A stretch of 64,000 bases of DNA from Aeromonas tecta (GCF_000820185.1 NZ_CDCA01000039.1:30736-94735); one strand, 5' to 3'; shown: positions 9,894 through 21,874, counted from the first letter of the stretch. Made by a program: numbers and translations. The notes: generated from the letters alone by a model not told the origin.

Positions 9894-10765
9894 TTACCAG
9901 CCGGTCACTTCACGCAGGGCTTTGCCGATATCGGCAAGGGAGCGCACGGTTTTTACGCCGGCATCTTCCAGGGCGGCAAATTTCTCTGCTGCCGTGCCTT
10001 TACCACCGGCGATGATGGCGCCCGCATGACCCATGCGCTTGCCAGCCGGGGCGGTAACACCCGCGATGTAGGAGACCACCGGCTTGGTGACGTGAGCCTT
10101 GATGTAGGCCGCGGCCTCTTCTTCGGCGCTGCCGCCGATCTCGCCGATCATCACGATGGCTTCGGTCTGCGGGTCGTTCTGGAACATTTCCAGGATGTCG
10201 ATGAAGTTGGAGCCCGGGATGGGGTCACCACCGATGCCGACGCAGGTGGACTGGCCGAAGCCCTCGTCCGTGGTCTGCTTGACCGCTTCGTAGGTCAGGG
10301 TGCCGGAGCGCGACACGATGCCGACCTTGCCTGGCTTGTGGATGTGGCCAGGCATGATGCCAATCTTGCACTCACCCGGGGTGATAACGCCCGGGCAGTT
10401 CGGACCGATCATGCGCACGCCGGTTTCCTGCAGCTTCACCTTGACCTGCAGCATGTCCAGGGTCGGGATGCCTTCGGTGATGGTGACGATAAGCTTGATG
10501 CCAGCATCGATAGCTTCCAGGATGGCGTCCTTGCAGAACGGGGCCGGTACATAGATGACGGAGGCGGTGGCGCCGGTCACTTCGACCGCGTCACGCACTG
10601 TGTTGAATACCGGCAGGCCCAGGTGGGTGGTGCCACCCTTGCCTGGGGAGACGCCGCCGACCATCTGGGTGCCGTAGGCAATCGCCTGTTCGGAGTGGAA
10701 GGTACCCTGACCGCCGGTGAAGCCCTGGCAGATCACCTTGGTGTCTTTGTTGATCAGAACGCTCA

Positions 10766-10766
<1 letters not shown>
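9894..10766 (-). CDS. sucD: Succinyl-CoA synthetase alpha subunit
   Basis: Forms the heterotetrameric succinate-CoA ligase with SucC; the alpha subunit binds CoA and carries the phosphohistidine. The 290-residue protein has the CoA-binding opening [53 protein letters not shown], and the active-site histidine in [13 protein letters not shown] near residue 247. Its ATG overlaps the sucC stop by one base (TAATG), so the two subunits are probably translationally coupled. Last gene of the sdh-suc block, followed by a strong terminator. Confidence 0.97.
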
Positions 10767-11932
<1,166 letters not shown>

Positions 11933-12106
11933 AGATGCTCTATCCGTGTTGTAGGTGTTTCCGTCCGGGGCTCGTTGTTTCTCAATCCCCTGTAAACGGG
12001 GCCTCGAGGGCCCCTCGTTATCTTTCTAATTTCGCTCAAACGTTCAATCGACGCTGAGTCGGATCGACCGGGGCGTCTGGCGCCTCGGCGATCCTCATCC
12101 TGCGAC

Positions 12107-13294
12107 TCAGACGTCCAGCAACAGACGGGTCGGATCTTCCAGCAGCTCCTTGATGGAGACCAGGAAGCCCACCGACTCGCGACCGTCGACGATGCGGTGG
12201 TCATAAGAGAGGGCCAGGTACATCATCGGCAGGATCTCGACCTTGCCGTCCACCGCCATGGGGCGGTCCTGGATCTTGTGCATCCCCAGGATGGCGCTCT
12301 GCGGCGGGTTGATGATCGGGGTGGACATCAGGGAGCCAAACACACCACCGTTGGTGATGGTGAAGTTGCCACCGGTCAGTTCATCCACGGTCAGCTTGCC
12401 GTCGCGGCCCTTGCCAGCCAGGTCTTTGATGGCCTTCTCGATGTCGGCAAGGCTCATGTTGTCGCAGTCACGCAGCACCGGGGTCACCAGACCACGGGGG
12501 GTGGAGACGGCGATGCTGACGTCGAAGTAGTTGTGATAGACGATGTCATCGCCATCCAGCCCGGCATTCACTTCCGGGTAGCGCTTCAAGGACTCCACCA
12601 CTGCCTTCACGTAGAAGGACATAAAGCCGAGCTTGATGCCGTGCTTCTTCTCGAAGATCTCGCCGTACTGCTTACGCAGCTTCATGATCGGCGCCATGTT
12701 GATCTCGTTGAAGGTGGTCAGCATGGCGGTGGTGTTCTTCGCCTCCAACAGACGCTCGGCGATGCGCTTGCGCAGACGGGTCATCGGCACGCGCTTCTCG
12801 GTGCGACCGGCCAGCGGGGCGATCGGCGCGACAGGCGCAGCGGCAACAGGGGCAGCCACAGGCGCCTTGCCCAGGTTCTTGATAAAGGCTTCCACGTCTT
12901 CCTTGGTGACGCGGCCGCCCTTGCCGGTGCCGCTCAACTTAGCGACATCGATGGCGTGCTCGGCGACCAGACGGCGCACGGACGGGCTCATGCCGTCGGT
13001 GCTGTCATCAGCCACGGCTTCCACCGGCTTCTCCTTGGTCTCTTCACCGGCCACGGGGGCGGGTTTGAGCATGGCGATCAGCTGGCGGGACAGCACGGTC
13101 GCGCCTTCGAGTTGCAGGATGTCACCCAGCACGCCGGCTTCCGGCGCGGGGACTTCCAGCACGACTTTATCGGTTTCGATGTCAACCAGCACTTCGTCAC
13201 GGGCAACCAGATCACCCGGTTTCTTGTGCCAGGTGGCGATGGTGGCATCTGCCACTGATTCGGGCAGGTCCGGTACCTTGATCTCGATAGTCAT
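12107..13294 (-). CDS. sucB: Dihydrolipoyl succinyltransferase, E2 of oxoglutarate dehydrogenase
   Basis: E2 core of the 2-oxoglutarate dehydrogenase complex: transfers succinyl from lipoyl to CoA. Domains in order over 395 residues: lipoyl domain with the modified lysine in [12 protein letters not shown] near residue 44; a charged/Ala-Pro linker; peripheral subunit-binding domain [33 protein letters not shown] near 105-140; another Ala-Pro linker; and the catalytic domain ending in [16 protein letters not shown] with the catalytic His-Asp pair. Only one lipoyl domain, as usual for SucB. Lies 80 bp after sucA. Confidence 0.97.
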   Translation of the reverse strand: MTIEIKVPDLPESVADATIATWHKKPGDLVARDEVLVDIETDKVVLEVPAPEAGVLGDILQLEGATVLSRQLIAMLKPAPVAGEETKEKPVEAVADDSTDGMSPSVRRLVAEHAIDVAKLSGTGKGGRVTKEDVEAFIKNLGKAPVAAPVAAAPVAPIAPLAGRTEKRVPMTRLRKRIAERLLEAKNTTAMLTTFNEINMAPIMKLRKQYGEIFEKKHGIKLGFMSFYVKAVVESLKRYPEVNAGLDGDDIVYHNYFDVSIAVSTPRGLVTPVLRDCDNMSLADIEKAIKDLAGKGRDGKLTVDELTGGNFTITNGGVFGSLMSTPIINPPQSAILGMHKIQDRPMAVDGKVEILPMMYLALSYDHRIVDGRESVGFLVSIKELLEDPTRLLLDV

Positions 13295-13374
13295 GTAATC
13301 AGTTCCTTGTTTACTTCTATGCCCGCAGGCTTATTGCGAAGAAAGTGTTCTTACCAGTGCCATGCAGCGGCGTA

Positions 13375-16182
13375 TTACAGCGTCAGAGCATCTTCCACCA
13401 AGGCTTTCTGCTGCTTGGTGTGGACAGACATGTAACCGACCGCGGGTGAGGCCGAGGCCGGGCGACCGGCATAGCGCAGACGCGCGTCGCTTGGCAGCAC
13501 GCCATCGTAGTGATGACGGGTGCTGTACCAGGCGCCCTGGTTCTGCGGCTCTTCCTGACACCAGACGTAGTCGGTGACGTGAGCGTAATCGGCGAGGATG
13601 GCGCGCACTTCCTCTTCCGGGAAGGGGTAAAGCTGTTCGATCCGCACCAGCGCCACGTCTTGCTGCTCGGCCTTGCGACGGGCATCGAGCAGGTCGTAGT
13701 AGACCTTGCCGGAACAGAACACCACGCGTTTGACACCCTTCGGATCCAGCGCATCGATCTCGCCGATGGCATTCTGGAAGGTGCCTTCCGCCAGCTCTTC
13801 CAGCTTGCTCACCGCCAACGGGTGGCGCAGCAGGGATTTGGGCGACATCACGATCAGCGGACGGCGCATCGGGCGCACCACCTGACGACGCAGCATGTGG
13901 AACACCTGCGCCGGGTTGGACGGCACCACCACCTGCATGTTGTGCTGGGCGCACATCTGCAGGTAACGCTCCAGACGGGCGGAGGAGTGCTCAGGGCCCT
14001 GGCCTTCGTAACCGTGGGGCAGCAACATGGTCAGACCGCACATCCGGCCCCACTTCTGCTCACCGGAGGAGAGGAACTGGTCGATCACCACCTGGGCACC
14101 GTTGGCAAAGTCGCCAAACTGCGCTTCCCAGATGGTCAGGCCGGTCGGCTCTGTGGTGGCGTAACCGTATTCGAACGCCAGCACCGCCTCTTCGGACAGC
14201 ACGGAGTCATAGACTTCGAACGGACCCTGCTCGTCGTGAATGTTGCACAGCGGGGTGTAGGTGCTGGCATCGTTCTGGTTGTGCAGCACGGCGTGGCGGT
14301 GGAAGAAGGTGCCACGGCCGGAATCCTGACCGGTGATGCGGATGCGTGAACCTTTGTCCACCAGGGTGGCGTAGGCCAGGGTCTCGGCAAAGCCCCAATC
14401 CAGCAGCTTCTCGCCCGCGGCCATCAGCCGGCGGTCTTCGTAAATCTTCTCGACCTGGCGTTGCAGGGTGTGCGACGCCGGGTACTGACTGATGCGCTCG
14501 CCCAGGGACTTGAGGTGATCCATGGTCACAGTGCTGTCAAAGGTCATGGCCCAGTCGTGGCCGAGATACGGCGTCCAGTCGACGGAGTGCAGCTCCATCG
14601 GACGCCACTCCTTGACCACCCGCTCCCCCTTGTCCAGGGCATCGCGATAGTCGTTGACCTGGGCGGTGACCAGTTCGGGGCTGACACAGCCTTCGGCGAT
14701 CAGCTGATCGGCGTAGATCTTGCGCGGGGTCGGGTGCTGTTTGATCTTCTGGTACATCAGCGGCTGGGTCGCACTCGGCTCGTCGGCCTCGTTGTGACCG
14801 TGACGGCGGTAGCAGACCAGCTCGATCACCACGTCGCGCTTGAAGGTATTGCGGTAATCCAGTGCAATCTGGGTCACCAGCACCACGGCTTCGGGGTCGT
14901 CGCCGTTGACGTGCAGCACAGGTGCCTGCACTGCCTTGGCAATATCAGTACAATATTCGGTAGAACGCACGTCACGCATGTTGGAAGTAGTGAAACCAAC
15001 CTGGTTGTTGATGACGATGCGCACCGTGCCGCCGACGCCGTAGGCACGGGTCTGGGACATGTTGAAGGTTTCAGCCACCACACCCTGACCAGCGATGGCC
15101 GAGTCACCGTGAATGGTGATGGGCAAGACGCTGGAGCCATCCTTGTCGCCACGTCGGTCCATGCGCGCGCGCACCGAGCCGATGACAACCGGGTTGACGA
15201 TTTCCAGGTGAGACGGGTTGAACGCCAGCGCCAGGTGGACGTTGCCGCCCGGGGTCGCGAAGTCAGACGAGAAGCCCATGTGGTACTTCACGTCCCCGGT
15301 GCCCCAGGATTCGCCATGCTTGCCAGCGAACTCGTCGAACAGCTCCTGCGCCCGCTTGCCGAGCACGTTGATCAGCACGTTCAGGCGACCACGGTGGGCC
15401 ATGCCGATGACGGCCTCTTTGCAGCCCTGCTCACCGGCGCGGCGGATCAGCTCTTTGAGCATGGGTACCATGGCATCGCCCCCTTCCAGAGAGAAACGCT
15501 TGGCCCCCGGGAATTTGGCGCCCAGGTATTTTTCCAGCCCTTCGGCGGCGGTCAGGCTCTCGAGGAAGCGTGTCTTCTCCTCGGTGCTGTAGCTGCCCGT
15601 ACCTTCAATGGACTCGAGTCTGTCTTGCAGCCAGCGCTTCTCCTCGGTGGAGGTGAGGTGCATGTAATCAGCACCTATGCTGCCGCAATAGGTTTTCTGG
15701 AGCGAGGCGTAGAGATCGGAGAGCACCATGGTCTCGCGACCGATGGCGTAGGAGCCCACATTGAAGGTGGTCTCCATGTCTGCGCCCTGCAGGTTATGGA
15801 AGGCGGGATCCAGTTCGGCAACGGTTTCACGTGCCCAGAGGCCGAGCGGATCCAGATTGGCGTTTTGATGGCCACGGAAACGGAAGGCGTTGATCAGTTG
15901 CAGTACTCGCACCTGCTTGGCATCCACCTGGGGATCGGTGACAGGGGCACTGTAACGGGAAGGGTCCTTGGCCAGGCGGCGGAAATAATCGCGAACCTGG
16001 GAATGGGGTTGTTCGACCGCATGACCATTGACCTGGGGCAGCTGCTGGAACAGGCTGCGCCACTCATCGGCCACGGAGTCGGGGTTTTCCAGGAAGGATT
16101 CGTACAAATCCTCAATGTAGCTTGCATTCGCACCAGCCAGGTGAGATGACTCCAACCAGGCCTTCATCACGCCGTTATGCAT
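13375..16182 (-). CDS. sucA: 2-Oxoglutarate dehydrogenase E1 component
   Basis: Thiamine diphosphate-dependent decarboxylase of the oxoglutarate dehydrogenase complex, 935 residues (E. coli 933). The N-terminal segment MHNGVMKAWLESSHLAGANASYIEDLYE matches the E2-binding end. GMAHRGRLNVLINVLGK, a TPP-site histidine region, GDSAIAGQGVVAETFNMSQ and the late DSGRGTFFHRHAVLHNQ block are diagnostic. The open frame extends 23 codons further up, but the ATG at 16180-16182 is preceded by AAGGGA and aligns with E. coli. First suc gene, 126 bp after sdhB. Confidence 0.97.
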   Translation of the reverse strand: MHNGVMKAWLESSHLAGANASYIEDLYESFLENPDSVADEWRSLFQQLPQVNGHAVEQPHSQVRDYFRRLAKDPSRYSAPVTDPQVDAKQVRVLQLINAFRFRGHQNANLDPLGLWARETVAELDPAFHNLQGADMETTFNVGSYAIGRETMVLSDLYASLQKTYCGSIGADYMHLTSTEEKRWLQDRLESIEGTGSYSTEEKTRFLESLTAAEGLEKYLGAKFPGAKRFSLEGGDAMVPMLKELIRRAGEQGCKEAVIGMAHRGRLNVLINVLGKRAQELFDEFAGKHGESWGTGDVKYHMGFSSDFATPGGNVHLALAFNPSHLEIVNPVVIGSVRARMDRRGDKDGSSVLPITIHGDSAIAGQGVVAETFNMSQTRAYGVGGTVRIVINNQVGFTTSNMRDVRSTEYCTDIAKAVQAPVLHVNGDDPEAVVLVTQIALDYRNTFKRDVVIELVCYRRHGHNEADEPSATQPLMYQKIKQHPTPRKIYADQLIAEGCVSPELVTAQVNDYRDALDKGERVVKEWRPMELHSVDWTPYLGHDWAMTFDSTVTMDHLKSLGERISQYPASHTLQRQVEKIYEDRRLMAAGEKLLDWGFAETLAYATLVDKGSRIRITGQDSGRGTFFHRHAVLHNQNDASTYTPLCNIHDEQGPFEVYDSVLSEEAVLAFEYGYATTEPTGLTIWEAQFGDFANGAQVVIDQFLSSGEQKWGRMCGLTMLLPHGYEGQGPEHSSARLERYLQMCAQHNMQVVVPSNPAQVFHMLRRQVVRPMRRPLIVMSPKSLLRHPLAVSKLEELAEGTFQNAIGEIDALDPKGVKRVVFCSGKVYYDLLDARRKAEQQDVALVRIEQLYPFPEEEVRAILADYAHVTDYVWCQEEPQNQGAWYSTRHHYDGVLPSDARLRYAGRPASASPAVGYMSVHTKQQKALVEDALTL

Positions 16183-16232
16183 TTCTATCCCTTGTACATC
16201 TTGTCGCCGCTTGCGCAGCTGGTAGGGTTTAC

Positions 16233-16270
16233 ATAGCCATCCCGCATCCAACGGGGTGTGGGATGGCTAT
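16233..16270. repeat. Hairpin between sdhB and sucA
   Basis: ATAGCCATCCC at 16233-16243 pairs perfectly with GGGATGGCTAT at 16260-16270. No T run follows, so it is more likely an RNA processing or stability element, or a weak attenuator, than a terminator. Confidence 0.55.
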
Positions 16271-16308
16271 CCAGAGGCGGGCCCGGCGCCAGGCGCCCTG
16301 CCCTGATA

Positions 16309-17025
16309 CTAAACAGCCCGGTTGAGCAACATCGACTTGATCTGACCGATGGCCTTGGTCGGGTTCAAGCCTTTGGGGCAGACGTTCACGCAGTTCATGA
16401 TGCCGTGGCAGCGGAACACGCTAAAGGCGTCGTCCAGGTTACCCAGTCGTTCAGCGGCGGCGGTGTCGCGGCTGTCAGCCAGCCAACGATAGGCGGCGAG
16501 CAGCCCGGCCGGGCCGATGAACTTGTCCGGGTTCCACCAGAAGGAGGGGCAAGAGGTGGAGCAGCAGGCACAGAGAATACACTCGTACAGACCATCCAGC
16601 TTGGCGCGCTCTTCGGGGGATTGCAGGTGCTCACGCACCGGCGGCAGTTTTTCATCGTTGATGAGGAAGGGTTTGACCTTCTCCCACTGGGTGTAGAACT
16701 GGGTCATGTCGATCACCAGATCGCGGATCACCGGCAAACCGGGCAAGGGACGAATGACGACCTTGTTGCCCTTCTTCAGCAGATCGGAGAGCGGGGTGAT
16801 GCAGGCAAGACCGTTCTTGCCATTCATGTTGAGACCGTCGGATCCACAGACCCCTTCGCGGCAGGAGCGGCGGAAGGCGAGCGTGGGATCCAGCTCTTTC
16901 AGCTGGATCAGTGCATCGAGCACCATCATGTCGGAACCTTCAGGAATATCAAGACGATAATCCTTCATGTACGGGACGTTATCAACATCCGGGTTGTATC
17001 TGTAGACTGAGAATGTGACGTTCAT
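16309..17025 (-). CDS. sdhB: Succinate dehydrogenase iron-sulfur subunit
   Basis: Electron-transfer subunit of complex II, 238 residues as in E. coli, on the cytoplasmic side of the inner membrane. The 2Fe-2S ligands are in SCREGVCGSDGLN with a further Cys in GLACIT; the 4Fe-4S and 3Fe-4S ligands are in CILCACCSTSCPSFWWNP and CHGIMNCVNVCPKGLNP. The frame remains open upstream to 17106, but MNVTFSVYRYNP at 17025 matches the family start. A 130-bp gap separates it from sdhA, wider than usual, and includes the hairpin GGGAG-TGG-CTCCC. Confidence 0.97.
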   Translation of the reverse strand: MNVTFSVYRYNPDVDNVPYMKDYRLDIPEGSDMMVLDALIQLKELDPTLAFRRSCREGVCGSDGLNMNGKNGLACITPLSDLLKKGNKVVIRPLPGLPVIRDLVIDMTQFYTQWEKVKPFLINDEKLPPVREHLQSPEERAKLDGLYECILCACCSTSCPSFWWNPDKFIGPAGLLAAYRWLADSRDTAAAERLGNLDDAFSVFRCHGIMNCVNVCPKGLNPTKAIGQIKSMLLNRAV

Positions 17026-17155
17026 TGTACTTGGCTCCGCAAACGTTAAATCCGCACCTTGGATGAGAGAGATGGGAGTGGCTCCCACCTCTTCACAGAC
17101 CGGCAAATGCAGCGATACATCGATGATGTGACCCGCATTGCCTTTGGCTCCATCA

Positions 17156-18922
17156 TCAGTAGGTCCGCACCTTGGGTGGGAATGCCTCGCGCGTTTTCGG
17201 AGACATGTTGACAGCGCGACGAGTCATGGACTCGGTATCCGGGTGATAGAGGCTATGGCACAGCCAGCCCGCATCGTCCCGCTCCGGGAAGTCGAAGCGG
17301 CTGTGGGCGCCACGGCTCTCGGTGCGGAAGTTGGCCGCGACCGCAGTGGCAAACGCCGTCTCCATCAGGTTGTCCAGCTCCAGGCATTCGATGCGCTGGG
17401 TGTTGAACTCCTTGGAGGTGTCGTCAAGACGGGCATTTTTGAGCCGCTCACGGATGAGTTTCAGCTCGGCCAGCCCTTCTGCCATGGCATCCCCTTCGCG
17501 GAACACCGAGAAGTTGTTCTGCATGCAGGTCTGCAGATCCTTGCGGATCTGGGCCGGGTCTTCCCCGTCGCGGTTTGCTTCCCAGCGATTGAAGCGGGCA
17601 AGGGCGGCGTCCAAATCAGCCTCGGAGGCATCGCGCCCGTGCTCCATCGTCCCCAAGGTTTCCACCAGGTGCATGCCGGCAGCGCGGCCAAACACGATGA
17701 GATCCAGCAGCGAGTTGCCGCCCAGACGGTTGGCGCCGTGCACGGACACACAGGCGATTTCGCCCACCGCGAACAGACCGACCACCGGCACGTCGTTGCC
17801 ATCCTTGTCCTGAGTCAGGCACTGACCGTTCACGCTGGTCGGCACGCCGCCCATCATGTAGTGGCAAGTCGGGATGATGGGGATGGGTTCCTTGACCGGA
17901 TCCACGTGGGCGAAGGTGCGCGACAGCTCGCAGATGCCCGGCAGGCGGGACTCAAGGACCTCTTTGCCGAGGTGATCCAGCTTGAGTTTGATGTGCGGAC
18001 CCCAGGGGCCGTCACAGCCACGGCCTTCACGGATCTCGATCATGATGGAGCGAGCCACCACGTCGCGACCGGCCAGGTCCTTGGCGTTGGGCGCATAACG
18101 CTCCATGAAGCGCTCGCCATCCTTATTGAGCAGATAGCCGCCTTCACCGCGGCAACCTTCGGTCACCAGCACCCCTGCCCCGGCGATGCCGGTCGGGTGG
18201 AACTGCCAGAACTCCATGTCCTGCACACCGACGCCGGCGCGCAGCGCCATGCCGACACCGTCACCGGTGTTGATGTGGGCGTTGGTGGTGGACTGATAGA
18301 TGCGACCGGCGCCGCCGGTGGCGAGCACAGTGGCCTTGGCCTTGAAGTAAACGACTTCACCACTCTCCATGTCGATGGCGGTACAGCCAACGATATGGCC
18401 ATCCTGGTTTTTCACCAGATCCAGCGCATACCACTCGGAGAAGACGGTGGTCTTGTTCTTGACGTTCTGCTGATACAGGGTATGCAGCAGGGCATGGCCG
18501 GTCCGGTCGGCGGCGGCTGCGGTACGGGCCGCCTGCTCACCACCGAAGTTCTTGGACTGACCGCCAAACGGACGCTGATAGACGGAGCCGTTGTCGAAGC
18601 GGGAGAAGGGCAGACCCATGTTCTCCAGCTCATAGACGGCTTCCGGGCCCGTCTTGCACATGTATTCGATCGCTTCCTGGTCACCGATGTAGTCGGAGCC
18701 CTTGACGGTGTCATACATGTGCCACTGCCAGTTGTCGTCATGGGCATTGCCCAGCGCAACCGTGATCCCGCCCTGGGCGGAAACGGTGTGGGAACGGGTC
18801 GGGAAAACCTTGGATAACAGGGCGCAGCTCTTGCCGGACTGGGCAATCTGCAGCGCGGCGCGCATGCCGGCGCCGCCGGCACCGATCACGACCGCATCAA
18901 ATTCACGAGTTGGAATAGTCAC
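17156..18922 (-). CDS. sdhA: Succinate dehydrogenase flavoprotein subunit
   Basis: Catalytic subunit of complex II oxidising succinate to fumarate; 588 residues, as in E. coli. FAD-binding motif [19 protein letters not shown] at residues 12-30, the histidine for covalent FAD in [10 protein letters not shown] near 45, the [23 protein letters not shown] substrate/capping region near 245, and [18 protein letters not shown] near 400. It starts one base after the sdhD stop, so coupling is likely. Electron path runs to SdhB and the SdhCD haem/quinone anchor. Confidence 0.97.
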   Translation of the reverse strand: MTIPTREFDAVVIGAGGAGMRAALQIAQSGKSCALLSKVFPTRSHTVSAQGGITVALGNAHDDNWQWHMYDTVKGSDYIGDQEAIEYMCKTGPEAVYELENMGLPFSRFDNGSVYQRPFGGQSKNFGGEQAARTAAAADRTGHALLHTLYQQNVKNKTTVFSEWYALDLVKNQDGHIVGCTAIDMESGEVVYFKAKATVLATGGAGRIYQSTTNAHINTGDGVGMALRAGVGVQDMEFWQFHPTGIAGAGVLVTEGCRGEGGYLLNKDGERFMERYAPNAKDLAGRDVVARSIMIEIREGRGCDGPWGPHIKLKLDHLGKEVLESRLPGICELSRTFAHVDPVKEPIPIIPTCHYMMGGVPTSVNGQCLTQDKDGNDVPVVGLFAVGEIACVSVHGANRLGGNSLLDLIVFGRAAGMHLVETLGTMEHGRDASEADLDAALARFNRWEANRDGEDPAQIRKDLQTCMQNNFSVFREGDAMAEGLAELKLIRERLKNARLDDTSKEFNTQRIECLELDNLMETAFATAVAANFRTESRGAHSRFDFPERDDAGWLCHSLYHPDTESMTRRAVNMSPKTREAFPPKVRTY

Positions 18923-18923
18923 C

Positions 18924-19268
18924 TTACACCCCCCACAGCACGACGAAACCAGTCATCAGATAGACAAACAGCACCACAACCAGGGCGAATTGCAGCGCAC
19001 CGCGCAGTCCTACCGGTTTGATATAGTCGGTCAGCACCTGCCACAGACCGATCCAGGCGTGGATCAGGACACACAGCAGCGTCAGCAGGGTGAAGACCTT
19101 GGTGAAGGTTTTAGCGAAGAAGCCGGTCCACACTTCGTAGCTGATGTCGTTGAACGCGACAAAGCCAACCAGGTAGAGGACGTAAGCCGTCATGATGAGG
19201 GCGGTGGCGCGGATCAGGATGTAATCATGAACACCGCTGCGCCCGAAAGTTGCAGAATTGGTTACCAT
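18924..19268 (-). CDS. sdhD: Succinate dehydrogenase membrane anchor SdhD
   Basis: 114-residue integral membrane subunit with three predicted helices (roughly residues 15-38, 55-78 and 88-111). [23 protein letters not shown] and [22 protein letters not shown] are typical, the latter carrying conserved quinone/haem-region residues including His and Tyr-Ile-Lys. Together with SdhC it binds haem b and ubiquinone. The ATG overlaps the last seven bases of sdhC. Confidence 0.95.
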   Translation of the reverse strand: MVTNSATFGRSGVHDYILIRATALIMTAYVLYLVGFVAFNDISYEVWTGFFAKTFTKVFTLLTLLCVLIHAWIGLWQVLTDYIKPVGLRGALQFALVVVLFVYLMTGFVVLWGV

Positions 19269-19651
19269 ACCAGTACCCCCGCCAATACCGCCAAGATCCC
19301 GGTAATCACGAAGGCCACACGGGCACTCTGATTAGCGGAGTCCAGCTCTTCCCAATGCCCCATGTCCATGACCAGGTGACGCAGACCGCCCACAATGTGG
19401 TAAGCCAGCGCAGTCAGGATCCCCCACAACACGAACTTGACCAGGAAGTTGTCCATGATGGCAACGACGTCGTCGAATCCTTCGGGAGAGGAGAGTGAAG
19501 TACCAAGCATCCACAGCAAGATGGCAAGCGCCACAAAGGTGATGACCCCTGAGACACGATGCAAGATGGAAGCGATGGCGGTGACAGGAAAGCTGATCGT
19601 TTGCAGGTCGAGGTTTACAGGTCTCTGTTTATTTTTCACGGCTTTGCCCAC
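19262..19651 (-). CDS. sdhC: Succinate dehydrogenase cytochrome b556 subunit SdhC
   Basis: 129-residue membrane anchor of complex II with three helices. [30 protein letters not shown] at the N terminus and [17 protein letters not shown] contain the conserved Ser/Arg of the quinone site and the haem-ligand histidine. Start is a GTG at 19651: GGAG is four bases upstream and the length and alignment agree with E. coli SdhC; the next GTG (codon 5) has poorer spacing. First gene of the sdhCDAB-sucABCD block, transcribed away from gltA. Confidence 0.94.
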   Translation of the reverse strand: MGKAVKNKQRPVNLDLQTISFPVTAIASILHRVSGVITFVALAILLWMLGTSLSSPEGFDDVVAIMDNFLVKFVLWGILTALAYHIVGGLRHLVMDMGHWEELDSANQSARVAFVITGILAVLAGVLVW

Positions 19652-19711
19652 TCAGCTCCATTGAGCACGTTAGTTATTGTTTTCACACGCTTTGAGGGCT
19701 AGGAGTGGCGT

Positions 19712-19728
19712 TTGTTAGGTTTTTGTTA
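19712..19728. promoter_or_regulatory. Candidate ArcA direct repeats before sdhC
   Basis: Two TTGTTA elements spaced 11 bp apart (19712-19717 and 19723-19728), about 60-75 bp before sdhC. Eleven-base spaced GTTA direct repeats are the ArcA recognition pattern, and sdh is ArcA-repressed in E. coli. No start site is known here, so this is a proposal. The remaining gltA-sdhC spacer (19652-20075) contains no gene. Confidence 0.4.
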
Positions 19729-19937
19729 CCAAAACAACTCGGGAAAGCCAAAAATAACATTCTTCATATCACATCTGGCTTTGCGAAAGCGTTTCAAACA
19801 CCGACGGCCATCACCCACGAGGCGCAGTATATCGGCGGCCTTAACCAATGACAATCAATTAGCTACACAGAAAACCCAAAACCGTAAACCAGATCTCACA
19901 ACCGCTTTAACAAGTCATTAATGATCATTCAAGAAAA

Positions 19938-19967
19938 TTGACAAGAAGGTGGTTCTCTGGTTCAAAT
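19938..19967 (+). promoter_or_regulatory. Candidate sigma-70 promoter of gltA
   Basis: TTGACA at 19938-19943, an 18-base spacer and TCAAAT at 19962-19967, about 110 bases before the gltA start. A perfect -35 with a four-of-six -10. Confidence 0.45.
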
Positions 19968-20075
19968 AAGGCGCTCCAGCCGCCGCGGTACGGGATAAGA
20001 ACCTTTGCCAGCGTCATGAAAGTCGTAATAAAGTAGGACTGGAACCAAATTATAAAAGAGCAAAGGAGACGTGCT

Positions 20076-21362
20076 ATGGCTGATAAAATAGCCACCCTAC
20101 ATCTGCCCGGAAAAGAGCCGGTAGAACTACCGATCCTGTCCGGTACCGTCGGCCCCGATGTCATCGATGTCAGAAAACTGGGCGCTCAAGGGTACTTCAC
20201 CTTTGATCCCGGCTTTATGGCCACCGGCGCTTGTAAATCATCCATTACCTATATCGACGGAGATCAGGGTGTCTTGCTGCACCGTGGTTATCCCATCGCC
20301 CAGTTGGCCACCCAGGCCAGCTATCTCGAAGTCTGCTACATCCTGCTGTACGGCGAGGCGCCCACCAAGACCCAATACGCGGAATTTGAACGCCTGGTCA
20401 CCCGCCATACCATGGTGCACGAGCAGATCGCCTTCTTCTTCCGCGGCTTCCGTCGTGACTCCCACCCCATGGCGATCATGTGCGGTGTGGTCAGTGCCTT
20501 GTCCGCCTTCTATCACGATGCCCTCGATATCAACAACGAAGAGCATCGCGAGATCTGCGCCTTCCGTCTGCTCTCCAAGATGCCGACCCTGGCCGCCATG
20601 TGCTACAAGTACTCCATCGGTCAGCCGTTCATGCAGCCGCGTAACGCCCTCTCCTATGCCGGCAACTTCCTGCACATGATGTTTGGTGTGCCGACCGAAG
20701 AGTACAAGGTCAACCCCATCGTCGAACGCGCCATGGACCGCATCTTCACCCTGCATGCGGATCACGAGCAGAACGCCTCCACCTCCACCGTGCGTCTGGC
20801 TGGCTCCTCCGGTGCCAACCCGTTTGCCTGTATCGCCGCCGGGATCGCCTCCCTGTGGGGTCCGGCTCACGGCGGTGCCAACGAAGCCTGCCTGAAGATG
20901 CTCGAAGAGATTGGCTCGGTGGAGCGTATCCCCGAGTTCATCGCCAAGGCCAAAGACAAGAACGATCCGTTCCGTCTGATGGGCTTCGGCCACCGGGTCT
21001 ACAAGAACCACGATCCCCGCGCCCAGGTCATGCGTCAGACCTGCCACGAGGTGCTGCAAGAGCTGCAGATCAAGGATCCGCTGCTGGAAGTGGCCATGGA
21101 GCTGGAGCGCATCGCGCTGTCGGACCCCTACTTCATCGAGAAGAAGCTCTACCCGAACGTGGACTTCTACTCCGGCATCATCATGAAGGCCATCGGCATC
21201 CCCATGTCCATGTTCACCGTGATCTTCGCCATCTCCCGTACCATCGGCTGGATCGCCCACTGGAACGAGATGCACTCAGATCCGGATCAGAAGATCGGTC
21301 GCCCACGTCAGCTCTACACCGGCCTGCCCCAACGGGAATTCACCCCGCTCGATCAGCGCTGA
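20076..21362 (+). CDS. gltA: Type II citrate synthase
   Basis: Condenses oxaloacetate and acetyl-CoA to citrate; 428 residues like the NADH-inhibited hexameric enzyme of E. coli. Catalytic residues are visible in [18 protein letters not shown] (His near 264-266), [13 protein letters not shown] (His near 305-307) and [15 protein letters not shown] (Asp near 362). The N-terminal extension with [18 protein letters not shown] is typical of the type II group. AAAGGAG precedes the ATG by six to seven bases. Single-gene unit divergent from sdh, with its own terminator. Confidence 0.97.
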   Translation: MADKIATLHLPGKEPVELPILSGTVGPDVIDVRKLGAQGYFTFDPGFMATGACKSSITYIDGDQGVLLHRGYPIAQLATQASYLEVCYILLYGEAPTKTQYAEFERLVTRHTMVHEQIAFFFRGFRRDSHPMAIMCGVVSALSAFYHDALDINNEEHREICAFRLLSKMPTLAAMCYKYSIGQPFMQPRNALSYAGNFLHMMFGVPTEEYKVNPIVERAMDRIFTLHADHEQNASTSTVRLAGSSGANPFACIAAGIASLWGPAHGGANEACLKMLEEIGSVERIPEFIAKAKDKNDPFRLMGFGHRVYKNHDPRAQVMRQTCHEVLQELQIKDPLLEVAMELERIALSDPYFIEKKLYPNVDFYSGIIMKAIGIPMSMFTVIFAISRTIGWIAHWNEMHSDPDQKIGRPRQLYTGLPQREFTPLDQR

Positions 21363-21388
21363 ATTAATCACTGACATGGTTTGTTACA

Positions 21389-21416
21389 AAGGCGGTCATT
21401 GACCGCCTTTTCATTT
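21389..21416 (+). terminator. Rho-independent terminator after gltA
   Basis: AAGGCGGTCA/TGACCGCCTT stem followed by TTCATTT. Confidence 0.8.
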
Positions 21417-21457
21417 GAGGGTTTAATCGCGCCCTTTTACGTCAAGGACACACCATC

Positions 21458-21772
21458 ATGAAAGCCCCTCTCCTGCTCTGCTCTGCCCTGTTGCTCAGCG
21501 CCTGTCAAAGTACCCCGGCCACCGAGACCCTCTACATCAAGAGCCAGCTGGCCGATTGCATCGGGGTCGCCCCCATGAAGTGCATGCAGGTCCGCGGCCA
21601 ACCCGGCGAGAGCTGGAGCTTCTTCTACCAGCAGATCGAGGGTTTCAACTTCGAGCCTGGCTACAACTATGAGTTGGAAGTCTCCAAGGAGCAGCTGACC
21701 GACGTGCCAGCCGACGCCTCCTCGGTGCGCTACCAGCTGATCAAGGTCGTGAGCAAGCAGGCCGACCGCTGA
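21458..21772 (+). CDS. DUF4377 lipoprotein
   Basis: 104 residues: signal MKAPLLLCSALLLSAC with lipobox LLSAC and Cys16 as lipid site, then a DUF4377 domain recognised by the pattern ADCIGVAPMKCMQVRGQPGESWSF...IEGFNFEPGYNYELEV. Probably attached to a membrane and facing the periplasm. In related proteins this domain accompanies HslJ/META domains; the function is unknown. AAGGA lies ahead of the ATG. It is downstream of the gltA terminator and followed about 100 bp later by the acetyltransferase gene. Confidence 0.8.
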   Translation: MKAPLLLCSALLLSACQSTPATETLYIKSQLADCIGVAPMKCMQVRGQPGESWSFFYQQIEGFNFEPGYNYELEVSKEQLTDVPADASSVRYQLIKVVSKQADR

Positions 21773-21874
21773 GATACTGGGCGTCAAATAGACCTTGCCA
21801 GTTCAATTTATCAGCATCTTATGCTACCCTGATGTCCCGTCATGGATTGACTCACTGCATCAGCGTGCCAGGTT

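Noticed and set aside
14461..16149. 562-codon open frame antisense to sucA
   Set aside because: Antisense shadow; sucA is certain and the frame has no family-like motif or ribosome binding site.
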